A DNA stretch of 64,000 nt from Streptomyces sp. PsTaAH-137 (GCF_003259365.1 NZ_QLLY01000017.1:150611-214610), one strand, 5' to 3'. Numbered from the stretch's first letter, positions 15,350 to 23,824 are shown. The notes: generated from the sequence alone by a model not told the origin. Numbers and translations are program-made.

Positions 15350-16329
15350 GCGTCGGCGACGTCCTGGAGGAGCTGGCCGAACGCCGCCTCGTCCACGACC
15401 GGCGTCCCGAACTGCTTCGCCTTCACGGCCTTCGACGTGTACGAGTCCGGGTCGTTGGTCACCAGCAGGCTGGTCAGCCGCGACAGGCTCGTCGCCACGT
15501 GCAGGCCCGCCTCGACCGCCCGGTCCTCGAGCAGCTCCCGGTCGACCGAGGTGTCTCCGGAGAACGCGACCCGCATGCCCTGCTTGAGCGGACTGCCCGG
15601 TTCGTACCGTCCCGGGTTCGGGTACGGGCACGCCGGACGCTTGCGCGAGGGACGCCAGCCGGCCGACGCGCCGCCACCGCCACCGCGGTACGAGGACTGC
15701 TGCTGGCGCGGCACGGACTGCTCGGCCCACTCGGTGAGCGGGCGGCACTCAAGCAGCGGCAGCCGCATGTTGCGCCCGGCGGCCACCGTCAGGCTCGGGC
15801 GGAACGCCTCGGCGAGCACCCGCGCGTCGTCCAGCGCGTGGTGCGCGTGCTCCTGGACGACACCGAAGTGCGCGGCCAGCGACTCCAGCTTGTGGTTGGG
15901 CAGCGGCAGGCCGAGCTCCTTGGACAGCGCGATGGTGCACAGCCGCTGCCGCACCGGGGCCGTGCGCTGCGCCCGCGCGTACTCGCGGGAGATCATCGAC
16001 CAGTCGAACACCGCGTTGTGCGCGACCAGGACGCGGCCGTCCAGGCGCGCGGCGAACTCCTCGGCGATCTCCGGGAAGAGCGGCGCCCCGGACAGCACGT
16101 CGGTCGTGAGGCCGTGGATCCAGACCGGGCCCGGGTCCCGCTCCGGATTGACCAGCGTGTACCAGTGGTCCTCGACCTCGCCGCGGGCGTCCAGGCGGTA
16201 GACGGCGGCCGAGATTATCCGGTCGTCCCTGGAGAGGCCGGTGGTCTCCACGTCGACGACCGCGTATCCCTGCGGATACGCGGCCGGCCAGGGGGCTGCG
16301 GACGCTGCGGTCGGGCGGTCTTCGAGCAT
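15337..16329 (-). CDS. DEDDh 3'-5' exonuclease with C-terminal BRCT domain
   Basis: A 330-aa protein. The exonuclease domain (about 20-185) has Exo I DVETT (Asp26, Glu28), Exo II AHNAVFDWSM and Exo III HHALDDA, the DnaQ/epsilon-like DEDDh set. A Ser/Gly/Arg-rich linker (about 205-245) leads to a BRCT-like domain (about 250-325: VAFSGDTSVDRELLEDRA, then LVTNDPDSYTSKAVKAKQ), as found in NAD-dependent ligases. The combination suggests a nuclease recruited to DNA breaks or to a processivity factor. The protein ends within a 17-bp tandem repeat. It is downstream of a TetR gene on the same strand. Confidence 0.88.
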   Translation of the reverse strand: MLEDRPTAASAAPWPAAYPQGYAVVDVETTGLSRDDRIISAAVYRLDARGEVEDHWYTLVNPERDPGPVWIHGLTTDVLSGAPLFPEIAEEFAARLDGRVLVAHNAVFDWSMISREYARAQRTAPVRQRLCTIALSKELGLPLPNHKLESLAAHFGVVQEHAHHALDDARVLAEAFRPSLTVAAGRNMRLPLLECRPLTEWAEQSVPRQQQSSYRGGGGGASAGWRPSRKRPACPYPNPGRYEPGSPLKQGMRVAFSGDTSVDRELLEDRAVEAGLHVATSLSRLTSLLVTNDPDSYTSKAVKAKQFGTPVVDEAAFGQLLQDVADADKQ

Positions 16330-16419
16330 GGTCCCTGAGGATACGGGCCCTCACTGACAGTCCCGTCGCCGCCGTCCCCCTCGCGCGCCCCCAGGGATTC
16401 GGCCGGATCCGGCTCCGGC

Positions 16420-17052
16420 TCAAGTGGCCGGACAGAGCAGCGACTTGACCAGGGCGCGGACCGACGTCTCGAAGAGCCGCTCCGAGTCCACCGGTGCGGC
16501 GAGCGCGCGGGCGAGCGCCCGGTCGTCTTCCGCGGCGACCGCCTTCGCCCCGGCCCACAGCTCCTCCTCGCCGGGCCGCTGCACCGGCGCGCGCTCCCGG
16601 TTGCGCTCCACCAGGACGTGCCCGACGACCTGGAAGAGCACCGCCCGCACGGCCTCGGCGGCGGCCGCCCCGCGCAGCCCGGCCGCGTGCGCCTCGTGCA
16701 CGAGGGCCCGCTGCACCGGCAGGAACATGTGCTCGGTGAGGCCGCGCTCGTGCACCATCGCCACCAGGTGCGGATGAGCGCGCAGCTGCCGGCGCAGGGT
16801 GCGGGCGATCGACACCACGCGCTCCTGCGGGCCGCTCCCGCGCGGCCGGATCGTGCCGAGGTCGGCGACGGTCCGCTGGACCAGGGCGTCGAGCAGCGAC
16901 TCGCGATTGCCGACGTGCCAGTAGATCGACGTGACGGCCGTGCCGAGCTCGGCGGCCAGCTTGCGCATGGACAGCGCCTCGGGGCCGTGCTGCTTGACCA
17001 GGTCGCCCGCGACGGACAGGACCTCGTCCCGGGTGAGCGGCGCGCGTGCCAT
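16420..17052 (-). CDS. TetR/AcrR family regulator
   Basis: A 210-aa protein. The N-terminal HTH reads LTRDEVLSVAGDLVKQHG, then LSMRKLAAELGTAVTSIYWHVGNRESLLDAL, the standard TetR DNA-binding fold. The C-terminal ligand domain is long and Ala-rich (VFLPVQ, AAAAEAVRAVLFQVVGHVLVERN). The start is the ATG at 17052 (MARAPLTR); an upstream in-frame ATG would add 15 residues without TetR similarity. It is divergent from the ADC-SDR-amidohydrolase operon, with a 15-bp palindrome between them, so it probably represses that operon and itself. Confidence 0.88.
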   Translation of the reverse strand: MARAPLTRDEVLSVAGDLVKQHGPEALSMRKLAAELGTAVTSIYWHVGNRESLLDALVQRTVADLGTIRPRGSGPQERVVSIARTLRRQLRAHPHLVAMVHERGLTEHMFLPVQRALVHEAHAAGLRGAAAAEAVRAVLFQVVGHVLVERNRERAPVQRPGEEELWAGAKAVAAEDDRALARALAAPVDSERLFETSVRALVKSLLCPAT

Positions 17053-17077
17053 CCCTGCCCCCTCGACTCCCGTCGAC

Positions 17078-17105
17078 GCACACGTCTTTCGGTGCACATG
17101 TCTTT
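17078..17105. promoter_or_regulatory. direct repeat in the TetR/ADC intergenic region
   Basis: GCACACGTCTTT (17078-17089) and GCACATGTCTTT (17094-17105) are repeated with a 16-bp period just upstream of the TetR start. They may be a second binding site controlling the regulator's own promoter. Confidence 0.35.
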
Positions 17106-17123
17106 ACCCTTCATCGCCGCCGG

Positions 17124-17138
17124 TGTAACTGTGTTACA
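17124..17138. promoter_or_regulatory. palindrome, likely TetR operator
   Basis: TGTAAC, three bases, then GTTACA form a perfect 15-bp palindrome midway between the divergent TetR gene and the ADC-like gene. Size and symmetry suit a TetR dimer. Confidence 0.55.
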
Positions 17139-17188
17139 GGCGCCGAGCGCACGACCCCCGACACGTCACGGACGAAGGGCGGTACGAC

Positions 17189-17986
17189 ATGGCACGCGTA
17201 CGGTACGGAGCGCGCACCGAGGCGGAGATCGCCGCCGCGCGCACCGCGAGCAGCAAGCTCCCCGACATCTGGTCCACCGGCGTGGTCGCCGTCTGGGAGT
17301 CCGATCCGGACGCGGTGGCCGCGGTGCTTCCGCCGCCGCTCAAGCCCGCCGAGCGGCCCCTGGTGCGGGCCAACATCAGCAAGGTCGACCTGCCGGGCTA
17401 TCCGCTCGGCGCGGGCTCGGTCGCCGTCGCCGCCGAGCACGGGGGCGTACAGGGCTGGTATCCGCTCGTCATGCCGATGACGCACGAGCGGGCCCTCATC
17501 GGGGGCCGCGAGGTCTTCGGCGAACCCAAGAAGCTCGGCGAGGTCACCGTGGAGCGCGACGGCCTGGTGGTGCGGGCCGCGCTCGCCCGGCACGGCATCG
17601 CGTTCGTGGAGGTGCGCGGCGCGGTCAGCGGCACCCTGCCGGTCCCCGAGCCGTCGCAGAAGACGGACTTCTACTTCAAGTTCCTGCCCGCGGTGGACGG
17701 TTCGGGCTTCGACGCGGACCCGGTGCTCGTGCACTGCCTGCGCAACGAGAAGGTCAGGAAGCTGGAGCGGATCACCGGCGACGTCGTCCTGCGCGAGTCC
17801 ATGTACGACCCCGTCGCCGACCTCCCCGTCCGCGCCCTGGTCGAGATCACCATCGGCGAGAAGACCACCGACCAGCGGGGCAAGGTCGTCGAGCGGGTCA
17901 GCGCCCAGGCCCTGCTCCCGTACATCCACCAGCGCTACGACGACCCCCAGCAGATCCTCGACGGCCCGCCCGAGGGGAGCGTCTGA
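17189..17986 (+). CDS. acetoacetate decarboxylase-like protein (ADC superfamily)
   Basis: A 265-aa soluble protein. The motif GREVFGEPKKLGEV places Lys114-Lys115 where clostridial acetoacetate decarboxylase has its Schiff-base Lys pair (Lys115/116). Upstream, PLVMPMTHERALIGGRE matches the substrate-lid region. Superfamily members include true decarboxylases as well as aldolase-dehydratases and cyclases, so the substrate is open. It is the first gene of a four-gene operon with an SDR and two amidohydrolases and lies opposite a TetR gene. The 1-bp gap to the SDR implies coupled translation. Confidence 0.85.
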   Translation: MARVRYGARTEAEIAAARTASSKLPDIWSTGVVAVWESDPDAVAAVLPPPLKPAERPLVRANISKVDLPGYPLGAGSVAVAAEHGGVQGWYPLVMPMTHERALIGGREVFGEPKKLGEVTVERDGLVVRAALARHGIAFVEVRGAVSGTLPVPEPSQKTDFYFKFLPAVDGSGFDADPVLVHCLRNEKVRKLERITGDVVLRESMYDPVADLPVRALVEITIGEKTTDQRGKVVERVSAQALLPYIHQRYDDPQQILDGPPEGSV

Positions 17987-17987
17987 C

Positions 17988-18872
17988 ATGGAGCTGCGGG
18001 AGGGACAGGTCGCCGTCGTCACGGGCGCGGCGAGCGGCATCGGGCTCGCGATGGCCCGGCGGTTCGCGGCGGACGGCCTGAAGGTGGTCCTCGCCGACGT
18101 CGAGAAGGGCGCCCTGGAAGCGGCGGCCGACACGCTCCGCGAGGACGGCGCGGTCGTGCACGCGCGCGTGGTCGACGTCGGGGAGCGCGAGCAGGTCGTG
18201 GCGCTCGCCGAGGACACGTACGCCACGTTCGGCGCCTGCCATGTGCTGTGCAACAACGCGGGCGTCGGCTCGGGCGCCGAGGGCCGCATGTGGGAGCACG
18301 AACCCAACGACTGGAAGTGGGCGTTCAACGTCAATGTGTGGGGTGTCTTCCACGGCATCCAGGCGTTCCTGCCCCGCATGATCGCGGGCGGCGAGCCGGG
18401 ACACGTGGTCAACACCTCGTCCGGCGACGGCGGCATCGCCCCGCTGCCGACGGCCTCCGTCTACGCGGTCACGAAGGCCGCCGTCGTGACGCTCACCGAG
18501 TCCCTGTACGCGCATCTGAAGGCGGAGCACGCGCGCGTGGGCGCGTCGGTGCTCTTCCCCGGCCCCCACATGCTGCGCACCGGGCTGTGGGAATCGCACC
18601 GCAACCGGCCCGACCGGTTCGCCAAGGAGCGCCCGCGCAGGACGCCGTACCGAAGCCTCGACCAGTGGGAGGCGGCCATGAAGGCGGCGGGCAAGGAGGT
18701 CGCGTTCACGCCCGTCGAGGAGGTGGCCGACCTCGTCGCGGAGGGCATCGCGGCGGGCCGCTTCTGGCTGCTGCCCGAGAGCGAGCACAGCGACCGGCAG
18801 ATCCGGGCCCGCTCGCAGTCGATGCTGGACCGGGCGAACCCGGCGTATCTGGAGAGCTTCATTCTCGACTGA
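17988..18872 (+). CDS. SDR family NAD(P)-dependent oxidoreductase
   Basis: A 294-aa short-chain dehydrogenase with cofactor motif TGAASGIG (about 13-20), LCNNAGVG (about 86-93), Ser in NTSSGDGG and a complete YAVTK active site (about 161-165). It is longer than the usual 250 aa, with an insertion near 195-235 (LWESHRNRPDRFAKERP) that likely caps a bulky substrate. A second gene of the TetR-linked operon; it begins 1 bp after the ADC-like gene and is followed 21 bp later by the first amidohydrolase, whose ribosome site GAGGAGG overlaps the gap. Confidence 0.88.
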   Translation: MELREGQVAVVTGAASGIGLAMARRFAADGLKVVLADVEKGALEAAADTLREDGAVVHARVVDVGEREQVVALAEDTYATFGACHVLCNNAGVGSGAEGRMWEHEPNDWKWAFNVNVWGVFHGIQAFLPRMIAGGEPGHVVNTSSGDGGIAPLPTASVYAVTKAAVVTLTESLYAHLKAEHARVGASVLFPGPHMLRTGLWESHRNRPDRFAKERPRRTPYRSLDQWEAAMKAAGKEVAFTPVEEVADLVAEGIAAGRFWLLPESEHSDRQIRARSQSMLDRANPAYLESFILD

Positions 18873-18893
18873 TCCTCCGAGGAGGGACGCACG

Positions 18894-20180
18894 ATGAGCC
18901 ACCAGGACGACCCCTACCTGATCATCTCCTCCGACTGCCACGCCGGGCTGCCCACCGAGGAGTACCGGCCCTATCTGGACACCCGGTTCCACCGCGCCTT
19001 CGACGACTTCCTCGGCGAGCGCGACGCCCGCCGCGCGGAGGCGACCCGGCTCGGCATCCGCAACGACGCGTTCGCGGCGAAGTGGTTCGCCGACAACGAG
19101 GAGGGGCTGCGCGGCGGTTGGGACGCCGCGCAGCGTCTCAAAGAGCTCGACGGCGACGGGGTGGCCGCCGAGGTCGTCTTCCCCGACGCGGACGCCGTGG
19201 ACAGCCAGACGGCGGCCCCCTTCGGTGTCGGGCTCGGCCTCTCCGGCGACCAGGACCCCGAACTCGGCATGGCGGGCGCCCAGGCGCACAACCGCTGGCT
19301 CGCCGAGTTCGTGGGCCAGAATCCCGAACGGCACTGCGGTGTCGCCCTGTTGCCCATCACGGCCGATCCGGACAAGGTCGTCGCCGAGGTGCACCGGGCG
19401 AAGGAGTCGGGGCTCGGCGCCCTGATGATCCCGTCCATGTGGGTCGACAAGGACCCGTACCACGCGAGGCGCTACGACCCCGTGTGGGCGGCGGCGGCCG
19501 AGTGCCGGATGCCGGTCGTGACGCACTCGGGGGCCGCGCCGCGCCACGAGTACGGCGACCACCTCGGCATCTACGTGAGCGAGGTGACCTGGTGGCCGGC
19601 CCGCCCGCTCTGGTTCCTGCTGTGGTCCGGCGTCTTCGAGCGGCACCCGGGCCTGAAGTTCGGCATCGCCGAGTCGGGCTGCTGGTGGCTGCCCAATCTG
19701 CTGTGGTTCATGGACCGCCTCTACCTGGGCGCCCACGGCGGCAAGAAACTCTCGCCGTTCGCCGAACTGAAGCGCCCGCCGCACGAGTACCTCGACCGGC
19801 AGGTCTTCATCTGCGCCACCAACACCAAGCGCCGCGAACTCGCCCAGCGCTACGAGATCGGCGTCGACAACATCCTGTGGGGCAGCGACTTCCCGCACCC
19901 CGAGGGCACCTGGCCCGACACGCGCGCGTGGCTGAAGAAGACCTTCCACGACATCCCGGTCGCCGAGACCCGACGCATGCTCGGCCTGGCCGCCGCCGAG
20001 GTGTTCGGCTTCGACACCGAGAAGCTGGCACCGCTCGCCCGCCGCATCGGCCCGACCCCCGCCGACCTCGGGCAGGACACCGACCAGGCGGCCGTCGAGG
20101 CGTCCTGGGCCCGCTCGCGCGACGTGGGCCGCCACTGGCTGACCGACCACGACTTCCCGACCCTGGGGGTGAACCCGTGA
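18894..20180 (+). CDS. amidohydrolase family 2 protein (ACMSD/decarboxylase-like), first copy
   Basis: A 428-aa TIM-barrel metal-dependent hydrolase. Metal-site motifs are SSDCHAG (about 11-17, the DxHxx position), VVTHSG (about 205) and WGSDFPHPEGTWP near 330, where the Asp closes the site. Amidohydrolase-2 proteins include ACMSD and aromatic-acid decarboxylases, which use the metal to remove CO2 without a cofactor. It is followed by a paralogue with the same motifs in a GTGA stop/start overlap, so the two are probably made in equal amounts and may be a heteromer. Confidence 0.85.
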   Translation: MSHQDDPYLIISSDCHAGLPTEEYRPYLDTRFHRAFDDFLGERDARRAEATRLGIRNDAFAAKWFADNEEGLRGGWDAAQRLKELDGDGVAAEVVFPDADAVDSQTAAPFGVGLGLSGDQDPELGMAGAQAHNRWLAEFVGQNPERHCGVALLPITADPDKVVAEVHRAKESGLGALMIPSMWVDKDPYHARRYDPVWAAAAECRMPVVTHSGAAPRHEYGDHLGIYVSEVTWWPARPLWFLLWSGVFERHPGLKFGIAESGCWWLPNLLWFMDRLYLGAHGGKKLSPFAELKRPPHEYLDRQVFICATNTKRRELAQRYEIGVDNILWGSDFPHPEGTWPDTRAWLKKTFHDIPVAETRRMLGLAAAEVFGFDTEKLAPLARRIGPTPADLGQDTDQAAVEASWARSRDVGRHWLTDHDFPTLGVNP

Positions 20181-21412
20181 CCGGACCCACCGACCGCTAC
20201 ACGGTGATCTCGGCGGACTGCCACGCGGGCGCCGACCTCCTCGACTACCGGCCCTACCTGGAGTCCCGGCACCACGACGCGTTCGACGCGTGGGCCGCCA
20301 CCTACGTCAACCCCTACGCGGACCTGCTCGCCGACACCGCCGACCGCAACTGGAACTCCGAGCGCCGCATCGAGGAGCTGGAGCGGGACGGCATCGTCGC
20401 CGAGGTCGTCTTCCCGAACACCATCCCGCCGTTCTTCCCGTCCGCCTCGCTCATGGCCCCCGCGCCCACGCGCGAGGAGTTCGAGCAGCGCTGGGCAGGA
20501 CTGCGCGCCCACAACCGCTGGCTCGCGGACTTCTGCGCCGCCGCCCCCGGCCGCCGCGCGGGCGTCTTCCAGATCCTCCTCAACGACGTGGAGGAGGCCG
20601 TCAAGGAGATCCGCTGGGCGGCCGGAGCGGGCCTCAAGGGCGGCCTGCTGCTGCCCGGCACCCCGCCGGGCTCCGGCCTCCCCGAGCTGTACTCGTCGGC
20701 GTACGACCCGATCTGGCGGACCTGCGCCGAACTCGGCGTCCCGGTCAACCACCACGCGGGCTCGGCCTCCCCGCCGCTCGGCGACGAACCCGCCGCCCGC
20801 GCCGTGTTCATGGTCGAGACGACCTGGTTCTCGCACCGCGCCCTGTGGCACCTCGTCTTCGGCGGCGCCTTCCGCAAACACCCCGACCTGAGGCTCGTCC
20901 TCACCGAGCAGGGCTCCGGCTGGATCCCCGGCGTCCTCGACATGCTGGACTACTACCACGCGCGCCTCGTGCGGGCCGCGACGAAGGCGAACACCGCCGA
21001 GTCCAAGTTCGGCGCGGGCCTTGCCGATTCGATGGGCAAGGGCCCCTCCACCGTGTGGCGGGAGAACTGCTTCGTGGGCGCGAGTTTCATGCGCCCCCAC
21101 GAGGTCCCGCTGCGCGACCGCATCGGCCTCGACAAGATCATGTGGGGCAGCGACTACCCGCACGACGAGGGCACCTACCCGTACACACGCGAAGGGCTGC
21201 GGATCGCCTACGCGGGACTGCCGCGCGACGAGATCGCCGCCATGGTCGGCGGCAACACCGCCCGCGTCTACGGCTTCGACCTCGGCCTCCTAGACCCGAT
21301 CGCGGCGCGCGTGGGCCCCACCGTCGCCGAGATCGACGAACCGCTCAAGGAGCCCCCGGCCGACGCCACGAGCCCGGTCTTCGCGCCCGGAGCGTCGGTC
21401 CGGGTGTGGTGA
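20177..21412 (+). CDS. amidohydrolase family 2 protein, second copy
   Basis: A 411-aa paralogue of the preceding gene: SADCHAG (about 10-16), NHHAGSASPP (about 193), ETTWFSHRALWHL and WGSDYPHDEGTYPY (about 323-335). The GTG start overlaps the previous TGA. I did not use the longer open frame upstream because it runs through the SDR and first amidohydrolase genes. The conserved metal residues are all present, so it should be active. A shared early motif (YRPYLESRHH, compare YRPYLDTRFH) shows the two copies arose by duplication and diverged strongly. Confidence 0.85.
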   Translation: MTGPTDRYTVISADCHAGADLLDYRPYLESRHHDAFDAWAATYVNPYADLLADTADRNWNSERRIEELERDGIVAEVVFPNTIPPFFPSASLMAPAPTREEFEQRWAGLRAHNRWLADFCAAAPGRRAGVFQILLNDVEEAVKEIRWAAGAGLKGGLLLPGTPPGSGLPELYSSAYDPIWRTCAELGVPVNHHAGSASPPLGDEPAARAVFMVETTWFSHRALWHLVFGGAFRKHPDLRLVLTEQGSGWIPGVLDMLDYYHARLVRAATKANTAESKFGAGLADSMGKGPSTVWRENCFVGASFMRPHEVPLRDRIGLDKIMWGSDYPHDEGTYPYTREGLRIAYAGLPRDEIAAMVGGNTARVYGFDLGLLDPIAARVGPTVAEIDEPLKEPPADATSPVFAPGASVRVW

Positions 21413-21437
21413 CGGCACGGGGTGTCATGCTCACCCC

Positions 21438-22160
21438 GTGACGGAACAAGAGGCAACGACAGGCCATGACGAGGCCCACGGCGGCGCGCTCGGCTCGCGG
21501 CTCAACTGGCTGCGCGCCGCCGTCCTCGGCGCCAACGACGGCGTGGTCTCCACGGCGGGACTCGTCGTCGGCGTCGCCGGCGCCACCGACGACCGCTCCG
21601 CCCTGCTCACGGCCGGACTCGCCGGGCTGCTCGCCGGATCGATGTCCATGGCGGCCGGCGAGTACGTCTCCGTCTCCACCCAGCGCGACTCCGAGAAAGC
21701 CGCGCTGGACATGGAGAAGCGCGAGCTGAAGGAACAGCCGGAGGCCGAACTCCAGGAGCTGACCGACCTGTTGGCGGAGCGCGGCCTCAGCCGAGAGGTG
21801 GCCCGCGAGGCCGCCGAACAGCTCACCGAGCGGGACGCGCTGCGCGCTCACGCGAGCGTGGAGCTGGGCATCGACCCCGACGACCTCACCAACCCCTGGC
21901 ACGCGGCCTGGGCCAGCTTCCTCGCGTTCACCGTGGGCGCCCTGCTCCCGCTGCTCGCCATCGTCCTCCCGCCCTCCGCCTGGCGCCTGCCCGTCACGGT
22001 CCTGTCGGTCCTCGCGGCCCTCGCCCTCACCGGCTACAGCAGCGCCCGCACGGGCAACGCGGCGGTCGGACGGGCCATCGTGCGCAACGTGGGCGGGGGC
22101 GCGCTGGCCATGGCGGTGACCTATGCGGCGGGGTCGTTGTTGGGAGCCACCGGGGTCTGA
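21438..22160 (+). CDS. VIT1/CCC1-type metal transporter
   Basis: A 240-aa membrane protein of the VIT1/CCC1 family. The first helix region reads LRAAVLGANDGVVSTAGLVVGVAGA, followed by GLLAGSMSMAAGEYVSVSTQRDSE, the two signature stretches that line the iron/manganese path. A charged cytoplasmic helical insertion (about 80-145) with several Glu residues is the metal-binding domain. Three more helices end the protein (total five). It probably moves Fe2+ or Mn2+. The GTG at 21438 is 25 bp after the amidohydrolase stop, with a weak ribosome site. Confidence 0.85.
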   Translation: MTEQEATTGHDEAHGGALGSRLNWLRAAVLGANDGVVSTAGLVVGVAGATDDRSALLTAGLAGLLAGSMSMAAGEYVSVSTQRDSEKAALDMEKRELKEQPEAELQELTDLLAERGLSREVAREAAEQLTERDALRAHASVELGIDPDDLTNPWHAAWASFLAFTVGALLPLLAIVLPPSAWRLPVTVLSVLAALALTGYSSARTGNAAVGRAIVRNVGGGALAMAVTYAAGSLLGATGV

Positions 22161-22233
22161 CGCCCTACCCCCGGTAATACTTGTCGGTAACAACCTCTAG
22201 CCGAGGCCAGGTCACCGCCCGTACGGTGCACGC

Positions 22234-23130
22234 ATGTCGACGCCCAACCTGCCCGATGTCGTGCTGTGGTCGATCCCCGCCTTCGTGCTGCTCACGATCG
22301 TGGAGATCGTGAGCGTACGGCTCCATCCGGACGAGGACGGGGCCGCGGCCGGATACGACACCAAGGACGCGACCACCAGCGTCACCATGGGGCTCGGCAG
22401 CCTCGTCTTCGACTTCCTGTGGAAGATCCCGATCGTCGCGATCTACACAGCGGTGTACGAACTGACGCCGCTGCGCGTGCCCGTCCTCTGGTGGACGATC
22501 CCGCTGATGCTGCTCGCCCAGGACTTCTTCTACTACTGGTCGCACCGGGGCCACCACGTCATCCGCATCCTGTGGGCGTGCCACGTCGTGCACCACTCCA
22601 GCCGCAAGTTCAACCTCACGACGGCGCTGCGCCAGCCGTGGACCAGCGTCACCTCGTGGCCGTTCTACCTGCCGCTCATCGCCTGCGGTGTGCACCCGGC
22701 GGCGCTCGCGTTCTGCTCGTCGGTCAACCTCGTCTACCAGTTCTGGATCCACACCGAACGCATCGACAAGATGTGGCGCCCCTTCGAGTTCCTCTTCAAC
22801 ACGCCCTCCCACCACCGCGTGCACCACGCCTCCCAGGGCGGCTACCTGGACCGCAACTTCGGCGGCATCCTCATCGTCTGGGACCGCCTCTTCGGCTCGT
22901 GGGTGGCGGAGGTCGAGCGGCCCGTCTTCGGGCTCACCAAGAACATCAGCACGCACAACCCGCTGCGCGTGGCCACCCACGAGTACGCCGCCATCGCCCG
23001 GGACCTGAAGGCGGCCACCGGCTGGCGCGAGCGGGCCGGACGCGTGTTCGGCGGCCCGGGCTGGCAGCCCGCGCCACCGGCCCAGCCGGAGCCCGCCGCC
23101 GCCCCGCAGCCCGTCGAGGGCGCCGCGTGA
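22234..23130 (+). CDS. sterol desaturase/fatty acid hydroxylase superfamily membrane protein
   Basis: A 298-aa integral membrane di-iron oxygenase candidate. Four hydrophobic helices precede and separate the His clusters: HRGHH (104-108), HVVHHS (117-122) and HRVHH (about 192), with further His near 238. This eight-His set binds two irons. The superfamily includes sterol desaturases, fatty acid hydroxylases and alkylglycerol monooxygenase (TMEM195/AGMO). The stop overlaps the GTG of a lysoplasmalogenase gene, which points to an ether- or vinyl-ether-lipid substrate; that is inference. The C-terminal 30 residues are a Pro/Ala tail. Confidence 0.85.
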   Translation: MSTPNLPDVVLWSIPAFVLLTIVEIVSVRLHPDEDGAAAGYDTKDATTSVTMGLGSLVFDFLWKIPIVAIYTAVYELTPLRVPVLWWTIPLMLLAQDFFYYWSHRGHHVIRILWACHVVHHSSRKFNLTTALRQPWTSVTSWPFYLPLIACGVHPAALAFCSSVNLVYQFWIHTERIDKMWRPFEFLFNTPSHHRVHHASQGGYLDRNFGGILIVWDRLFGSWVAEVERPVFGLTKNISTHNPLRVATHEYAAIARDLKAATGWRERAGRVFGGPGWQPAPPAQPEPAAAPQPVEGAA

Positions 23131-23801
23131 CCCTGCCCGTGGCCCTGCGCACCGGTTTCCTCGCGGTGTGCGCCGCCGATCTCGTCGCGCTCCTCGCCGG
23201 GGCGCACACCGTCCACGTCGTCCTCAAGCCGCTGCTCATACCTGCCCTGCTCGCGTACGTCGTCGCGCGCGGCGGACCCCGGCTGCTGTGGGGCGCGCTG
23301 CTGTTCGGGTGGGGCGGCGACGTCCTGCTGCTGTTCGACGCGGACGCCGCGTTCCTCGCCGGGATGGGCTGCTTCGCCGCGGGACACGTCTGCTATCTGC
23401 TGCTCTTCAAGCAGCACGGAACGGCACGCGCGCGCAGTGGGCTGCTCGCGGCCGGATACGGCGTCGTCCTGGCCGTCACCGTCGTCGCGCTCTGGCCCGA
23501 CCTGCCGGCCGGCCTGCGCGGACCCGTCGCCGGATACAGCCTGCTGCTGACCGCGATGGCCTACGGCGCCTCGCGGCTCGGCGTGACGGCGGGCGTCGGC
23601 GGCGCCCTGTTCCTGCTGTCCGACTCGCTCATCGCCATGGGCCTCGCCGACTGGCCGGCCCTGCCGCGCCCCGACTTCTGGATCATGCTCACCTACGTGG
23701 CCGCCCAGTTCCTGCTGGCCCAGGGAGTCCTCGATGCGCGGCCCGCGCCCCGTGCGGCGTACCGTGAAGAGAGCGCCGTGACCCGGCGCACCCCTCACTG
23801 A
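23127..23801 (+). CDS. lysoplasmalogenase (YhhN/TMEM86 family)
   Basis: A 224-aa protein of about seven or eight membrane helices. Typical family features are KPLLIPALLAY (early), the DVLLLFD motif in GWGGDVLLLFDAD and a later FLLSDSLIA, the two polar stretches (D near 70 and SDS near 165) thought to form the active site. The family hydrolyses the vinyl-ether bond of lysoplasmalogens. The GTG start shares TGA with the preceding hydroxylase gene, so the pair are co-translated. Plasmalogens are not usually reported as abundant in Streptomyces, so the natural substrate is uncertain. Confidence 0.82.
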   Translation: MTLPVALRTGFLAVCAADLVALLAGAHTVHVVLKPLLIPALLAYVVARGGPRLLWGALLFGWGGDVLLLFDADAAFLAGMGCFAAGHVCYLLLFKQHGTARARSGLLAAGYGVVLAVTVVALWPDLPAGLRGPVAGYSLLLTAMAYGASRLGVTAGVGGALFLLSDSLIAMGLADWPALPRPDFWIMLTYVAAQFLLAQGVLDARPAPRAAYREESAVTRRTPH

Positions 23802-23824
23802 CCTGCACAAAGGAACACCCCCCT

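Noticed and set aside
17898..20150. 750-codon minus-strand frame opposite the SDR and amidohydrolase genes
   Set aside because: Shadow of real genes on the other strand; no recognisable motif or ribosome site.
18248..20176. In-frame upstream extension of the second amidohydrolase
   Set aside because: The reading frame is open but overlaps the SDR and first amidohydrolase; the motif-bearing protein begins at GTG 20177.
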